A stretch of 39,923 nt of DNA from Corallococcus terminator (GTDB lineage: Bacteria; Myxococcota; Myxococcia; Myxococcales; Myxococcaceae). The notes below the pieces were generated by a model, which did not search any database, was not told the origin of the DNA, and worked only from the letters and a program-made list of their open reading frames with translations. A program made the translations under genes and the position numbers. Below are positions 19,226 through 28,128 of this stretch, one piece after another. The DNA lies in assembly GCF_003611635.1 (NCBI RefSeq), contig NZ_RAVZ01000042.1, positions 1 to 39,923 on the forward strand, read 5' to 3'. Positions within the stretch are counted from its first letter, which is position 1. Every line of letters starts with the position of its first letter.

Positions 19226-22200
19226 TCAGCCGAACTCCACGACCTTCTGCCCGAAGAGCCGGTCCACCGCGAGCAGCAAGTCATCATTCACCTGCACCTT
19301 GAGCGTGGTGCCGGAGATGTGCGCTTCGGCCTCCCCGGGGAACAGGACGCTCACGGCCACTGGCGTCGCGCCGGCGTACTTCTTCGCCAGCTCGTTGAGC
19401 TTCGCCAGCCGCTCCTCGGTGACGACGTCCGCGGGCAGGCGCAGCTCCAGCCGCTTGGTGCGCTTCTCCCGCACGGACTTGAGGCTCTGGATGTCGTCGA
19501 CGATGAGCTCCGCGGTGGGCGTGTTCTCGTCGCGCTGGGAAATCTGCACGGTGCCCGTCACCAGGATGGGGTCGTCCGACTTGAGCAGGTGCTCCCACTG
19601 CTCATAGCCCGGCTTGGGGCCCTGCTTGGACCACTTGCCGTCCTTGCCCATCACGTTGCGCGTGCCGTCCTTGCCCGGGAAGCACACCAGCTCCGTGGAG
19701 CCGGACAGGTCTTCAATGGTCACCCACGCCATGCGCTTGCCCGTCTTGGTGGGGCGTTCGCGCAGCACGGTGATGATGCCCGCCACGGTGAGCTTCTCGT
19801 CGCGGCGCGCGCGCTGCACGGCGGTGATGGGCCGCGCGTAGCGCTTCAATTCCTTCTCGTACTGATACAGCGGGTGACCGGACACGTAGAAGCCGATGGA
19901 CTCCTTCTCGAAGGCCAGGCGCTCCTTCTCCGGCCACTCCTCCACCGCCGCGTAGTCGTCCTTGAGGCCGGTGCCAGCGGTGGCCGGTCCGGTGAGCATG
20001 CCGAACAGCGAACTCTGGCCGGCGGCCCGGTCCTTCTGGCTGGCGGAGCCGCGGTTCATCGCGCGCTCGATGGTCTCAAAGAGCTGCGCGCGGGGACGCT
20101 TCTCGAAGTCGAAGGAGCCCGCCTTCACCAGCGCCTCCAGCACCTTGCGGTTGACGCGGCGGCCGTCCACGCGCTCGCAGAAGTCGAAGAGGCTCTTGAA
20201 GGGGCCTTCCTTGCGCGCCTCCAGGATGGACTCGATGGCGCCCTCGCCCACGCCCTTGATGGCGCCCAGCCCGAAGCGGATCTTCCCCTCCACCGCACCG
20301 AAGGCCAGGTCTGACTGGTTCACGTCCGGCGGCAGCACCTGCGTGCCCGACTCGCGGGCCTCGCCGATGTGCTTCACCACCTTGTCGGTGTTGTCCTTCT
20401 CGCTGGTGAGAAGGGCGGCCATGAATTCGCACGGGTAGTGGGCCTTGAGCCACGCCGTGTGGATGGTGACCAGGCCGTACGCCGCGGAGTGGCTCTTGTT
20501 GAAGCCGTACTCGGCGAACTTCTCCATCAGGTCGAAGATTTCGCCCGCGACCTTCAGGTCTACGTTGTTGGTCTTGCAGCCCTCCATGAAGCCGGCGCGC
20601 TCGGCTTGCATGACCTCGGCCTTCTTCTTGCCCATGGCGCGGCGAAGCAGGTCCGCGCGGCCCAGGGTGTAGCCACCCAGGACCTGCGAAATCTGCATCA
20701 CCTGCTCCTGGTACACGATGACGCCGTAGGTGTCCTTGAGGACGGGCTCCAGGTTCGGGTGCGGATACGACACCTTCTCCCGGCCGTGCTTGCGGTTGAT
20801 GAAGACGTCCACCATGCCGGCGTCCAGCGGACCCGGGCGGTACAGCGCGCCCGCGGCGATGACGTCTTCGAAGCAGGACGGCTTGAGCTTCATCACCATT
20901 TCGGTGAAGCCGCTGGACTCCATCTGGAAGACGCCGGCCGTGTCGCCCTTGGCCATCAGCGCCCACATGCTTTCATCGGTGAGCGGGATCTCGTGCCGCT
21001 TGATGTCCTTGCCGTGGTTGCGGTTCACCAGGTCCAGCGCGTGCTGGATGACGGTGAGCGTCTTCAGGCCCAGGAAGTCGAACTTCACCAGGCCCGCGGC
21101 CTCCACCTCGTCCTTGGCGAACTGGGTGATGAGGATCTTCTCGCCCGGGGGCGAGTACACCGGCACGAACTCCCACAGCGGCTTGTCGGCGATGACGACG
21201 CCGGCCGCGTGCATGCCGGGCTGGCGGTGCAGGCCCTCCAGCGCGAGCGCGATTTCGAGCACGTCCTTCGTGGTGACGGGGTTGCCCTCCACCTCACCGA
21301 TGTTCGAAGGCTTCTCGATCATCTCCTTGAGGCGAGGCTCCATTTCGATGGCCTCCTTCAGGGAGATGTTGAGGACTTCCGGGACGAGCTTCGCGATGCG
21401 GTCGCCTTCGCTGAAGGGCAGGCCGAAGACGCGGCACACGTCGCGCAGCACGCTCTTGGCCTTGAGCGAACCGAACGTGATGATCTGCCCCACGTTCATC
21501 TCGCCGTACTTGCGGCCCACGTACTTGATGACCTCGTCGCGCCGGTCCTGGCAGAAGTCGATATCGAAGTCCGGCATCGACACGCGCTCCGGATTGAGGA
21601 AGCGCTCGAAGAGGAGGTTGTACGGGATGGGATCCAGGTCGGTGATGCGCAGCGCGTAGGCCACCAGCGACCCTGCGCCGGAGCCTCGGCCCGGGCCCAC
21701 CGGGATGTTCTGGGCCTTCGCCCAGTTGATGAAGTCCTGGACGATGAGGAAGTAGCCGCTGAAGCCCATGCGCTGGATGACGCCCAGCTCCAGGGTGAGG
21801 CGGTCTTTGTACTGCTGGTGGTCGATGGGGTACTGGTGCTTGAGCTCCTCGAAGCGCTGGCGCAGGCCCTCGTAGGACAGCTCCGCCATGTAGGAGTCCG
21901 GGGTGTGGCTGTCGGGCACCTTGAACGTGGGGAGCATGGGCTTGCCCAGCTTCAGCTCCACGTTGCACTGCTCGGCGATGCGCTGGGTGTTGTGGACGGC
22001 CTCGGGCGTGTCCTTGAAGAACTCCAGCATCTCCGTGGGGCTCGTCACGTAGAGCTTGTCGGTGGAGTGGCGCAGGCGCTTGCTGTCCGCGAGCGTCTTG
22101 CCGCTGGCGATGCACATGAGCAGTTCGTGCGCCCGGGCGTCCTCGCGCTTGATGTAGTGCGCGTCCGCGGTGGCGACGAGCGGGACGTCGATGTCGCGCG

Positions 22201-22771
22201 AGAGCTGCTTGAGGTTCTCGTTCGCCTTGTCCTGTTCGGGCATCCCGTTGGATTGGATCTCCAGGAAGAACTGCCCGGGCTCGAAGATGTTCTTGTACTC
22301 GGTGGCGGCGCGGCGGGCGTGGTCCATGTCGCCGCGGAAGCACGCGCTCGTGACTTCACCGCCCAGGCACGCGGTGAGCCCGAAGAGGCCCTTGCTGTGC
22401 TTGGCGAGCACTTCCTTGTCGATGCGCGGGTGGTAGTAGAACCCGTTCATGTACGCGGTGGAGGACAGGTAGCGCAGGTTCGCGTAGCCCTCCTCGTTCT
22501 TCGCCAGGAGGATGAGGTGGTGGGCCACCTTCTCCGAACGGTCCTCGCGTCCCTTGGGGCCGGCAACGTAGGCCTCCAGGCCGAGGATGGGCTTGATGCC
22601 GGCGTCCTTCGCCTTCTTGTAGAAGTCGATGGTGCCGAACATGTTGCCGTGGTCCGTGACGGCCACGCTCGACATGCCCTTTTCCTTCACCGTCTTGATG
22701 AGGTCCTTCATCCGGATCGCCCCATCGAGCAGCGAATAGAGGGTGTGCAGGTGAAGGTGGGTAAAGGACAT
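19226..22771 (-). CDS. dnaE: DNA polymerase III alpha subunit
   Basis: The replicative polymerase subunit, 1181 residues (E. coli 1160). The N-terminal PHP domain begins FTHLHLHTLYSLLDGAIR and keeps VTDHGNMFG. The family-C palm has the catalytic acidic cluster PDFDIDF with Asp 401 and Asp 403, and the third Asp in KFDFLGLKT (Asp 565). GPGRGSGAGSLVAYAL is the nucleotide-binding loop. QSSLF at 919-923 matches the internal beta-clamp-binding motif of E. coli (QADMF, 920-924). The C-terminus carries an OB fold (about residues 985-1075, TVAGIITVLRERPTKTG) and a tail domain. The start was set at the ATG just before the conserved HLHLH; the longer frame upstream has no homologous sequence. Shine-Dalgarno is weak. 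It leads a two-gene unit with the SDR gene. Confidence 0.98.
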   Translation of the reverse strand: MSFTHLHLHTLYSLLDGAIRMKDLIKTVKEKGMSSVAVTDHGNMFGTIDFYKKAKDAGIKPILGLEAYVAGPKGREDRSEKVAHHLILLAKNEEGYANLRYLSSTAYMNGFYYHPRIDKEVLAKHSKGLFGLTACLGGEVTSACFRGDMDHARRAATEYKNIFEPGQFFLEIQSNGMPEQDKANENLKQLSRDIDVPLVATADAHYIKREDARAHELLMCIASGKTLADSKRLRHSTDKLYVTSPTEMLEFFKDTPEAVHNTQRIAEQCNVELKLGKPMLPTFKVPDSHTPDSYMAELSYEGLRQRFEELKHQYPIDHQQYKDRLTLELGVIQRMGFSGYFLIVQDFINWAKAQNIPVGPGRGSGAGSLVAYALRITDLDPIPYNLLFERFLNPERVSMPDFDIDFCQDRRDEVIKYVGRKYGEMNVGQIITFGSLKAKSVLRDVCRVFGLPFSEGDRIAKLVPEVLNISLKEAIEMEPRLKEMIEKPSNIGEVEGNPVTTKDVLEIALALEGLHRQPGMHAAGVVIADKPLWEFVPVYSPPGEKILITQFAKDEVEAAGLVKFDFLGLKTLTVIQHALDLVNRNHGKDIKRHEIPLTDESMWALMAKGDTAGVFQMESSGFTEMVMKLKPSCFEDVIAAGALYRPGPLDAGMVDVFINRKHGREKVSYPHPNLEPVLKDTYGVIVYQEQVMQISQVLGGYTLGRADLLRRAMGKKKAEVMQAERAGFMEGCKTNNVDLKVAGEIFDLMEKFAEYGFNKSHSAAYGLVTIHTAWLKAHYPCEFMAALLTSEKDNTDKVVKHIGEARESGTQVLPPDVNQSDLAFGAVEGKIRFGLGAIKGVGEGAIESILEARKEGPFKSLFDFCERVDGRRVNRKVLEALVKAGSFDFEKRPRAQLFETIERAMNRGSASQKDRAAGQSSLFGMLTGPATAGTGLKDDYAAVEEWPEKERLAFEKESIGFYVSGHPLYQYEKELKRYARPITAVQRARRDEKLTVAGIITVLRERPTKTGKRMAWVTIEDLSGSTELVCFPGKDGTRNVMGKDGKWSKQGPKPGYEQWEHLLKSDDPILVTGTVQISQRDENTPTAELIVDDIQSLKSVREKRTKRLELRLPADVVTEERLAKLNELAKKYAGATPVAVSVLFPGEAEAHISGTTLKVQVNDDLLLAVDRLFGQKVVEFG

Positions 22772-22852
22772 AAGCGTCAGGTTCCCGGAGTGAAGAAGGA
22801 GGCGCCTGAACACTAGAGCCCGCACCCCCTGCTCGCCAGTCCAGTGACAGGG

Positions 22853-22869
22853 CCTCCGGCATTCGGAGG
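22853..22869. promoter_or_regulatory. Small hairpin in the dnaE / membrane-sulfatase divergent region
   Basis: CCTCCG (22853-22858) and CGGAGG (22864-22869) surround a 5-nt loop in the 248-bp gap (22772-23019) between two divergent starts. The gap also holds an AT-richer stretch near 22905-22925 (CTGGAAAACACC), the best place for promoters, but I cannot define hexamers with confidence. Confidence 0.3.
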
Positions 22870-23019
22870 ACCTCCCACGTCCAGGGGAGCGGATGTCCGG
22901 TCTGGAAAACACCCGGAGCGGAATCGAGGCTTCCTCGCCGTCCGGGCGTGTTGATTCCAACCCGCATCCCCTCCTCCCAGGGGTGCCGGGCGTGGGATTC
23001 GTGCCCACGCTGCCCCAGG

Positions 23020-25122
23020 ATGCCCGCCACCACCGCCCGTCCACCGACGCTCGCCCGTGCCCTCCTGCTGGGCTGCCGGGCAGGCCTGCTCGTCTTCCTG
23101 GCGCTCTACACGCTGTGTGCCCTGCTGAACATGCAACTGGGTTACCAGGGCAACGAGAGCAGCATCGTCACCACCTGGGTGTGGACCGAGTGGCGCGACG
23201 TGGTGCTCTGGCAGGTGGCCCGGCTGCTCGCGGCGTACTGCACGGTGGGCCTGGTGCTGGGGGCGCTGCTGGGGGCCGGGCTGTGGGCGGCCCAGCGCAG
23301 CCGGCGCGCGGTGTTCTGGGGCAGCGGCCTGGGGTGCCTGGTGGTGGAGGGGATGCTGGTGCTGGGCGACATGGCGCGGCATCCGCACGTGTACGCGGCG
23401 ACGCTGTATGCGCGCTCGGAGGTGACGGCGGCGCTGCTCCGGGGTGTGAGCGGGACACAGCCTTCGGGTTGGTACATGGCGGCGCTGGTGCTGCCGGTGT
23501 TGAGCGTGCTGGCGGTGGTGGCGCGGGGGCTGGCCGAGACGCCGCGCTGGCGCGGTGTGATGGGCGGGACCGCGGCGGCGGTCGTGGTGGCGGGCTTCAC
23601 CGGCCTGGGCCTGACGCGGGCGGGGAATGGCGCGGACGCTTCGACGCCAGCGCGGCCGAACCTGCTCATCCTGGCGTCGGATGGGCTGCGGCCCGACCAC
23701 CTGTCGGGCAACGGGTACTCGCGGGCCACGTCACCGAACATCGACCGGTTGATGGACGAGGGCACGCGCTTCGATGACACGGTGGTGCAGGTGCCGCGCA
23801 CCGCGCCGTCATGGACGACGCTGCTGACGTCGCAGTGGGCGGGCGAGCACCCGGTGACGCACACGCTGGTGGGCCGCGAGGCGCGCGAAGCGAAGCTCAC
23901 CACGCTGGCCACGGTGTTGAAGGCGCAGGGCTACCGCACGGCGGTGGTGGCGGACTACGCGGGTGACCACTTCTCCCGCTTCGATTACGGCTTCCATCAC
24001 GTGTCCGCGCCGGACTTCCGCTTCCCGGACCTCATCCGTCAGCGGATGCTCATCACCAACGTGGCGCTGCTGCCGTGGACGGCGCTGGCGCCGGGGCTGT
24101 TTCCGGAGCGGGGCCAGTTTCCAGAGCTGACCGACCCTGCCCCCTTGCGAGCGCGGGTGCGTCGCACGCTGGAGGGACTGCCGGAGGACAAGCCGTTCGC
24201 GTTGGTGGTCTTCGCGTCGTCCACGCACTTTCCCTACGCCGCGCCGTGGCCGCAGGAGGGCCGGTTCGTGGAGCGGGGCTACCGGGGGCCGTGGCGCTTC
24301 GGCGCGACACCCCGGATGGAGGTGGATCCGGAAGCGCCCGCGACCACGCCCGAGGACGTGACGGCGCTGGGCGCGAACTACGATGCGGGGGTGCGCACGT
24401 TCGACGGGTTCGTGGGGAGCCTGCGCAGGGACCTGGAGCGGCGCGGGCGGTGGGACGACACGCTTGTGGTGCTGCTGTCCGACCATGGCGAGCACCTGGA
24501 GGACGAGGGCCTGGGACAGGGCCATGGTGACCACCTGTGGGGACGCTCGGCGCTGCGCATCCCCTTCGTGGTGCGGCTGCCCGGACAGGTCGCGGCGGGG
24601 CGCACGGTGACGCAGCGGGCGCGTTCGCTGGATGTGGCGCCCACGTTGCTGGACCTGCTGGGCGTGAGCGCGCCGGAGTCCTTCCGGGGCCGCTCGCTCG
24701 CATCATTGGCTCGACCTGGACCGGAGCCTCGACCGCTGCCGGATGTGCCCGCGCTCATCGAGACGGACCTGTGGTTCAGCGACCGCGACGGGCAGCCGTA
24801 CCAGACCGTGCGCATCCCCTACCCGTGGATCTACGAGACGGCCACGGTGGAGCGGGACACGGGAGAGATTTCACTCAAGCCCGAGTGGGAAGGCACCGTG
24901 CTGCGCGCGCGGCACCGGGGGCTGTACCTGGGACGGTGGAAGCTCCTGGAGCTGCCCACGCCAGAAGGGGTGGTGGTGCAGCTCTTCGACGTGGTGGCGG
25001 ACCCCGAGGAGAAGCGTGATGTGGCGGAGGACTTCCCCAACGTGGTGACCGCGATGCGCGCGAAGCTCGCGGCGGAGCTGCCGGATCCGTTCGAAGCATC
25101 ACGGAACCCGGCGGTGCGTTGA
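23020..25122 (+). CDS. Membrane sulfatase-fold protein with Thr at the nucleophile position (LtaS/EptA-like layout)
   Basis: A 700-residue membrane protein with five hydrophobic segments in the first 205 residues (about 16-40, 64-90, 95-117, 145-168, 178-195), then an alkaline-phosphatase/sulfatase-fold domain (about 210-590) expected in the periplasm. Metal ligands are visible: Asp 221 in ASDGLRPDH and Asp 488/His 489 in LLSDHGEHLEDEG. The nucleophile motif reads RTAPSWTTLLTSQWAGEH, with Thr 261 where sulfatases have the formylglycine Cys/Ser. Thr is typical of LtaS and phosphoethanolamine transferases, which also have an N-terminal five-helix part. It may therefore transfer or hydrolyse a phospho-group on lipid or glycan rather than a sulfate ester (inference). 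The ATG lacks a clear Shine-Dalgarno sequence, so the start is uncertain. Its 3' end is only 15 bp from the convergent pirin gene. Confidence 0.82.
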   Translation: MPATTARPPTLARALLLGCRAGLLVFLALYTLCALLNMQLGYQGNESSIVTTWVWTEWRDVVLWQVARLLAAYCTVGLVLGALLGAGLWAAQRSRRAVFWGSGLGCLVVEGMLVLGDMARHPHVYAATLYARSEVTAALLRGVSGTQPSGWYMAALVLPVLSVLAVVARGLAETPRWRGVMGGTAAAVVVAGFTGLGLTRAGNGADASTPARPNLLILASDGLRPDHLSGNGYSRATSPNIDRLMDEGTRFDDTVVQVPRTAPSWTTLLTSQWAGEHPVTHTLVGREAREAKLTTLATVLKAQGYRTAVVADYAGDHFSRFDYGFHHVSAPDFRFPDLIRQRMLITNVALLPWTALAPGLFPERGQFPELTDPAPLRARVRRTLEGLPEDKPFALVVFASSTHFPYAAPWPQEGRFVERGYRGPWRFGATPRMEVDPEAPATTPEDVTALGANYDAGVRTFDGFVGSLRRDLERRGRWDDTLVVLLSDHGEHLEDEGLGQGHGDHLWGRSALRIPFVVRLPGQVAAGRTVTQRARSLDVAPTLLDLLGVSAPESFRGRSLASLARPGPEPRPLPDVPALIETDLWFSDRDGQPYQTVRIPYPWIYETATVERDTGEISLKPEWEGTVLRARHRGLYLGRWKLLELPTPEGVVVQLFDVVADPEEKRDVAEDFPNVVTAMRAKLAAELPDPFEASRNPAVR

Positions 25123-25137
25123 GGACCCAAGCGGACG

Positions 25138-26001
25138 CTATCTCGGAGGTGGGGCCGAGTAGCGGCCGGAGCGGTATTCGCCCATCACCCGCAGGATGTC
25201 CTCCCGGGTGTCTCCGATGAACGGACCGTGGCTGACCAGCGGATCCCCCTGGGGCTGTCCGGCGTACAGCAGCGCCCGTGCCCGGGTGGTTCCGGTGATG
25301 CGAATCGAGCTGTCCCCACCGGACTTCGGACGGTCCAGCCAGCCCACCTGTCCGGGCCGCAGCGCCCTGCCCTCCGGGCCCACCGCGACCTCTCCCTCCA
25401 GGACGTAGAAGAAGCCGTTGTACGAAGCGGGCAGGTCCTGCTCGATGCTCGCGCCGGGCTCCAGCAGGAACTCAGCGAGGGTGACGGGCACGTAGTTCTT
25501 CGTCTCCGACCGCACGGCGCCCGAGCTGCCGCTGTACAGCCGGACCTCCACCCCGGGCTCGCGCCGGACCGGGAGCGCGGCGTAGGGAAGGTCCTGGTAG
25601 CTGGCGGGGACCCAGCGCTGCGCCCTGGGCAGCGTCAGCCACAGTTGGAGGATCCGCCCTTCGCCCGCGGAGTCCAGCCCTTCGCCATGGATGACCCCGC
25701 TGCCGGCCGTCATCCACTGAGCATCACGCTCGCCCAGCCGCCCACTGTCGTGGGCCATCCCGCCCTTCTCCACGAGCGTCACCGTCTCGAAGCCGGCGTG
25801 CGGGTGCGGCCCGCCGATGGGCTTGCCGTTGATCCGGTCGTCCATCAACAGGATGAACGGATCCGACGAGGCGTAGTCCTCCGGCGAGATGACCGGCACC
25901 ACCGTGTGCGCGGGCCCGAACTGCCCCGGCATCGGAGCGGGCAGGTCGATGATCCGGCCCAGGCGACGCTCCACTGTCTGCTGTTGTTTCAGGTTCGTCA
26001 T
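25138..26001 (-). CDS. Pirin family protein
   Basis: A 287-residue bicupin of the pirin family. The N-terminal cupin keeps the metal site: His 66 and His 68 in GGPHPHAGFETVT, and His 105 with Glu 107 in SGVIHGEG; WMTAGSGVIHGEG is the family signature. The C-terminal cupin (about 170-270) closes the fold. The loop between the two metal motifs is shorter than in human pirin. Bacterial pirins such as YhhW can oxidise flavonols like quercetin; others have regulatory roles. The ATG at 26001 is set by a near-perfect AGGAGGT (26009-26015); a GTG three codons earlier overlaps that site. It is the second gene of an operon with the alkene reductase, 17 bp after its stop, hence probably translationally coupled. 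Confidence 0.92.
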   Translation of the reverse strand: MTNLKQQQTVERRLGRIIDLPAPMPGQFGPAHTVVPVISPEDYASSDPFILLMDDRINGKPIGGPHPHAGFETVTLVEKGGMAHDSGRLGERDAQWMTAGSGVIHGEGLDSAGEGRILQLWLTLPRAQRWVPASYQDLPYAALPVRREPGVEVRLYSGSSGAVRSETKNYVPVTLAEFLLEPGASIEQDLPASYNGFFYVLEGEVAVGPEGRALRPGQVGWLDRPKSGGDSSIRITGTTRARALLYAGQPQGDPLVSHGPFIGDTREDILRVMGEYRSGRYSAPPPR

Positions 26002-26008
26002 GACGTCC

Positions 26009-26015
26009 ACCTCCT
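26009..26015 (-). promoter_or_regulatory. Strong ribosome-binding site of the pirin gene
   Basis: AGGAGGT on the - strand sits 7 nt before the ATG at 26001 and 3 nt after the stop codon of the alkene reductase gene. It fixes the pirin start and is the best Shine-Dalgarno match seen in the window. Confidence 0.85.
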
Positions 26016-26018
26016 TCC

Positions 26019-27113
26019 TCAGTGCAACGCTGGGTAGTCCGTGTAGCCCTTCTCCTCGCCACCGTAGAGGGTGGCGACATCCGGAGGATTGAGCGGCGAA
26101 TCGTTCCGGTAGCGCTCCGGCAGGTCCGGATTGGAGAGGAACGGCATGCCGTAGGAGACGAGGTCCGCTTCTCCCCGGGCGAGCGCCGCTTCGCCGGTCC
26201 GGGCGTCGTAGCCGGCGTTGACGATGAGGGCGCCCTGATAGGCCTTGCGCAGCAGCGGTGTGATGCGCTGCTCCGGGGACGGCGCCGGCGCCATGTGGCC
26301 AGACACCGCCTCCGACACGTGCAGGTAGCCAATCCCCAGGCGGTCGAGCTCACGGGCCAGATAGGTGAACGTCTCGACGGGGTTGGAGTCCTTCATGCCC
26401 ACCATGGCGAACGACTGCGGCAGGATCCGGTAGCCCACCCGCTCCGCGCCCCAGACGCCCGCCACCGCGCGAGCCACCTCCAGCGGGAAGCGCGCCCGGT
26501 TCTCGATGCTGCCGCCGTAGGCATCGGTGCGCTGGTTGGAGCCATCCCGCAGGAACTGATCCAACAGGTAGCCGTTGGCGCCGTGCAGCTCGACCCCGTC
26601 GAAGCCCGCCTCCAGGGCGTTGCCCGCGCCGTGGCGGAACTGCTCCACGATGCCGGGAAGCTCCTCCAGTTCGAGCGCTCGCGGCGTCACCATGCGCGTG
26701 CGCCCCTTGGACGTGAAGACCTCTCCGTCATGCCCGATGGCGGAGGGCGCCACCGGCAACCGGCCGTCATGGAAGTCCGGGTGCGACACGCGCCCGACGT
26801 GCCACAACTGGGCGTAGATGCGCCCACCCGCCGCGTGGACGGCCTCCGTTACCCCCCTCCACCCCGCCACCTGTTCGGGCGAGTGGATGCCGGGCGTGCG
26901 GATGTACCCCACACCCTGGGGGCTGACCTGGGTGCCCTCGGAGATGATGAGTCCCGCCGAGGCCCGCTGCGCGTAATAGGTCGCCGCCAGGGGGTTGGGC
27001 ACGTTGCCGTCGACCTGCGCCCGGCTTCGCGTCATGGGCGCCATCACCATCCGGTTCTTCAGGTCGAGGCGGCCCAGGCGGAAGGAAGAAAAGAGTTTCG
27101 AGGTGTTTGCCAT
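26019..27113 (-). CDS. Alkene reductase, Old Yellow Enzyme family (NemA-like)
   Basis: A 364-residue FMN-dependent ene-reductase that reduces activated C=C bonds, quinones or nitro compounds with NAD(P)H. The (beta/alpha)8 barrel starts with LFSSFRLGRLDLKNRMVMAPMTR. The substrate-binding pair is His 177 and Asn 180 in ELHGANGY, with the proton donor Tyr 182; RTDAYGGSIENRARF (195-209) is the family signature. One variation is RILPQS where most relatives have RxSP. It heads the operon with pirin, and its start is only 34 bp from the divergent AraC-type regulator, so control by that regulator is likely. No Shine-Dalgarno sequence precedes the ATG. The pair probably serves detoxification of electrophiles or aromatic compounds. 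Confidence 0.94.
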   Translation of the reverse strand: MANTSKLFSSFRLGRLDLKNRMVMAPMTRSRAQVDGNVPNPLAATYYAQRASAGLIISEGTQVSPQGVGYIRTPGIHSPEQVAGWRGVTEAVHAAGGRIYAQLWHVGRVSHPDFHDGRLPVAPSAIGHDGEVFTSKGRTRMVTPRALELEELPGIVEQFRHGAGNALEAGFDGVELHGANGYLLDQFLRDGSNQRTDAYGGSIENRARFPLEVARAVAGVWGAERVGYRILPQSFAMVGMKDSNPVETFTYLARELDRLGIGYLHVSEAVSGHMAPAPSPEQRITPLLRKAYQGALIVNAGYDARTGEAALARGEADLVSYGMPFLSNPDLPERYRNDSPLNPPDVATLYGGEEKGYTDYPALH

Positions 27114-27137
27114 GGCCAGAGAATGCGAGGGCCGCTA

Positions 27138-27162
27138 TGGACGTGCCATGGCATCCAGTCCA
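27138..27162. promoter_or_regulatory. Nested palindrome at the araC-type regulator start, candidate operator
   Basis: A perfect 10-bp palindrome TGCCATGGCA (27144-27153) is centred on the regulator's start codon and is flanked by TGGAC (27138-27142) and GTCCA (27158-27162). On the - strand TTGGAC (27158-27163) could serve as a -35 element for the alkene reductase gene. Binding here would affect both divergent genes. Confidence 0.4.
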
Positions 27163-28128
27163 AAAGAATTGACCGATCGTCCAAGCGCACAGGACGAGCA
27201 GTTCGCGGACGTGCTTGCGGACGTGCTGGATTCCATGCGGCTGTCCACCGTCATGCACGGTCGTTTCGAGTTGCACGCGCCCTGGGGCATCCAGTTCCCC
27301 GCGAGCCCCGGGGCGCACATCGTCCTCATCGCGCGCGGCGGTGCTCGCCTGGAGGTCGAGGGCCTTGAGGAGGCAGTCTCCCTCTCGGCCGGCGACCTGG
27401 CCCTGCTCCCGCATGGTGGAGCGCACACGCTTCGCGATGCGGAAGGCAGCCCGATCCACATCATCGGGCAGGGTGACTGCAAGCGGACCGGGGGGATCGG
27501 CTCGCTCCGGATGGGGGGCGACGGAGCCCGGACGGCCCTGGTCGCGAGCTCCTTCCGGCATGAAGTCACGCCCAGCACGCGGCTGTTCGATTCACTTCCG
27601 CGCCTCATCCACATCGCCGCGGACGACACCGCGACCACCCCCTCGCTCGCGTCGACCGTGCAGTTGCTCATCGCGGAGAGTGCTTCCTCCAGCCCGGGCG
27701 CGACCGTCGTGATGAGCCGGCTCGCGGACATCCTGCTCGTGCAGGCGATCCGGGCGCACATCGCGGGAGGCCAGTGTCAGGAGCATGGGTTGCGCGCGCT
27801 CGTGGATCCGCCGATAGGCAAGGCCCTCTCGCTCATCCACGAAAGGCCCACGGAGCCCTGGACCGTCGAGCGCCTTGCGACGGCCGTCGCCCTGTCACGG
27901 TCCGGCTTCGCCGCGCGCTTCAGCGCGCTCGTGGGAGAGCCGCCCCTGGAGTACCTGGCGCGGTGGCGGATGACGAAGGCCGCGCAGCTCCTGCGGGAGA
28001 GCACGCTTCCGCTGAGCGACGTCGCGACGGCCAGCGGCTACCAGAGCGAGGCTTCGTTCAACCGGGCCTTCAAACGCTGGGGTGGGAGTGCGCCAGGCGC
28101 GTACCGGCGCGACCACCGCCGGGCCTGA
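27148..28128 (+). CDS. AraC family transcriptional regulator with N-terminal cupin
   Basis: A 326-residue regulator. Residues about 20-190 form a cupin-type ligand-binding domain (Cupin_6/AraC_binding_2 style: LHAPWGIQFP, GDLALLPHGGAHTL). The C-terminal AraC/XylS DNA-binding domain lies at about 225-325, with two helix-turn-helix segments: WTVERLATAVALSRSGFAARF and LPLSDVATASGYQSEASFNRAF, ending GGSAPGAYRR. The chosen start lacks a Shine-Dalgarno sequence; an in-frame ATG at 27112 would overlap the divergent start codon. Its placement back-to-back with the alkene reductase/pirin operon makes that operon its probable target, with autoregulation. Its last 59 bp overlap the convergent protease gene. 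Confidence 0.93.
   Translation: MASSPKELTDRPSAQDEQFADVLADVLDSMRLSTVMHGRFELHAPWGIQFPASPGAHIVLIARGGARLEVEGLEEAVSLSAGDLALLPHGGAHTLRDAEGSPIHIIGQGDCKRTGGIGSLRMGGDGARTALVASSFRHEVTPSTRLFDSLPRLIHIAADDTATTPSLASTVQLLIAESASSSPGATVVMSRLADILLVQAIRAHIAGGQCQEHGLRALVDPPIGKALSLIHERPTEPWTVERLATAVALSRSGFAARFSALVGEPPLEYLARWRMTKAAQLLRESTLPLSDVATASGYQSEASFNRAFKRWGGSAPGAYRRDHRRA

Noticed and set aside
20369-22816. 815-codon + strand frame opposite dnaE
   Set aside because: Shadow of dnaE, with biased Val/Leu/His composition and no motif.
22948-23019. N-terminal extension of the membrane sulfatase-fold protein by 24 residues
   Set aside because: The extension is Cys/Pro-rich with no homologous look; the ATG at 23020 directly precedes the basic segment and first membrane helix.
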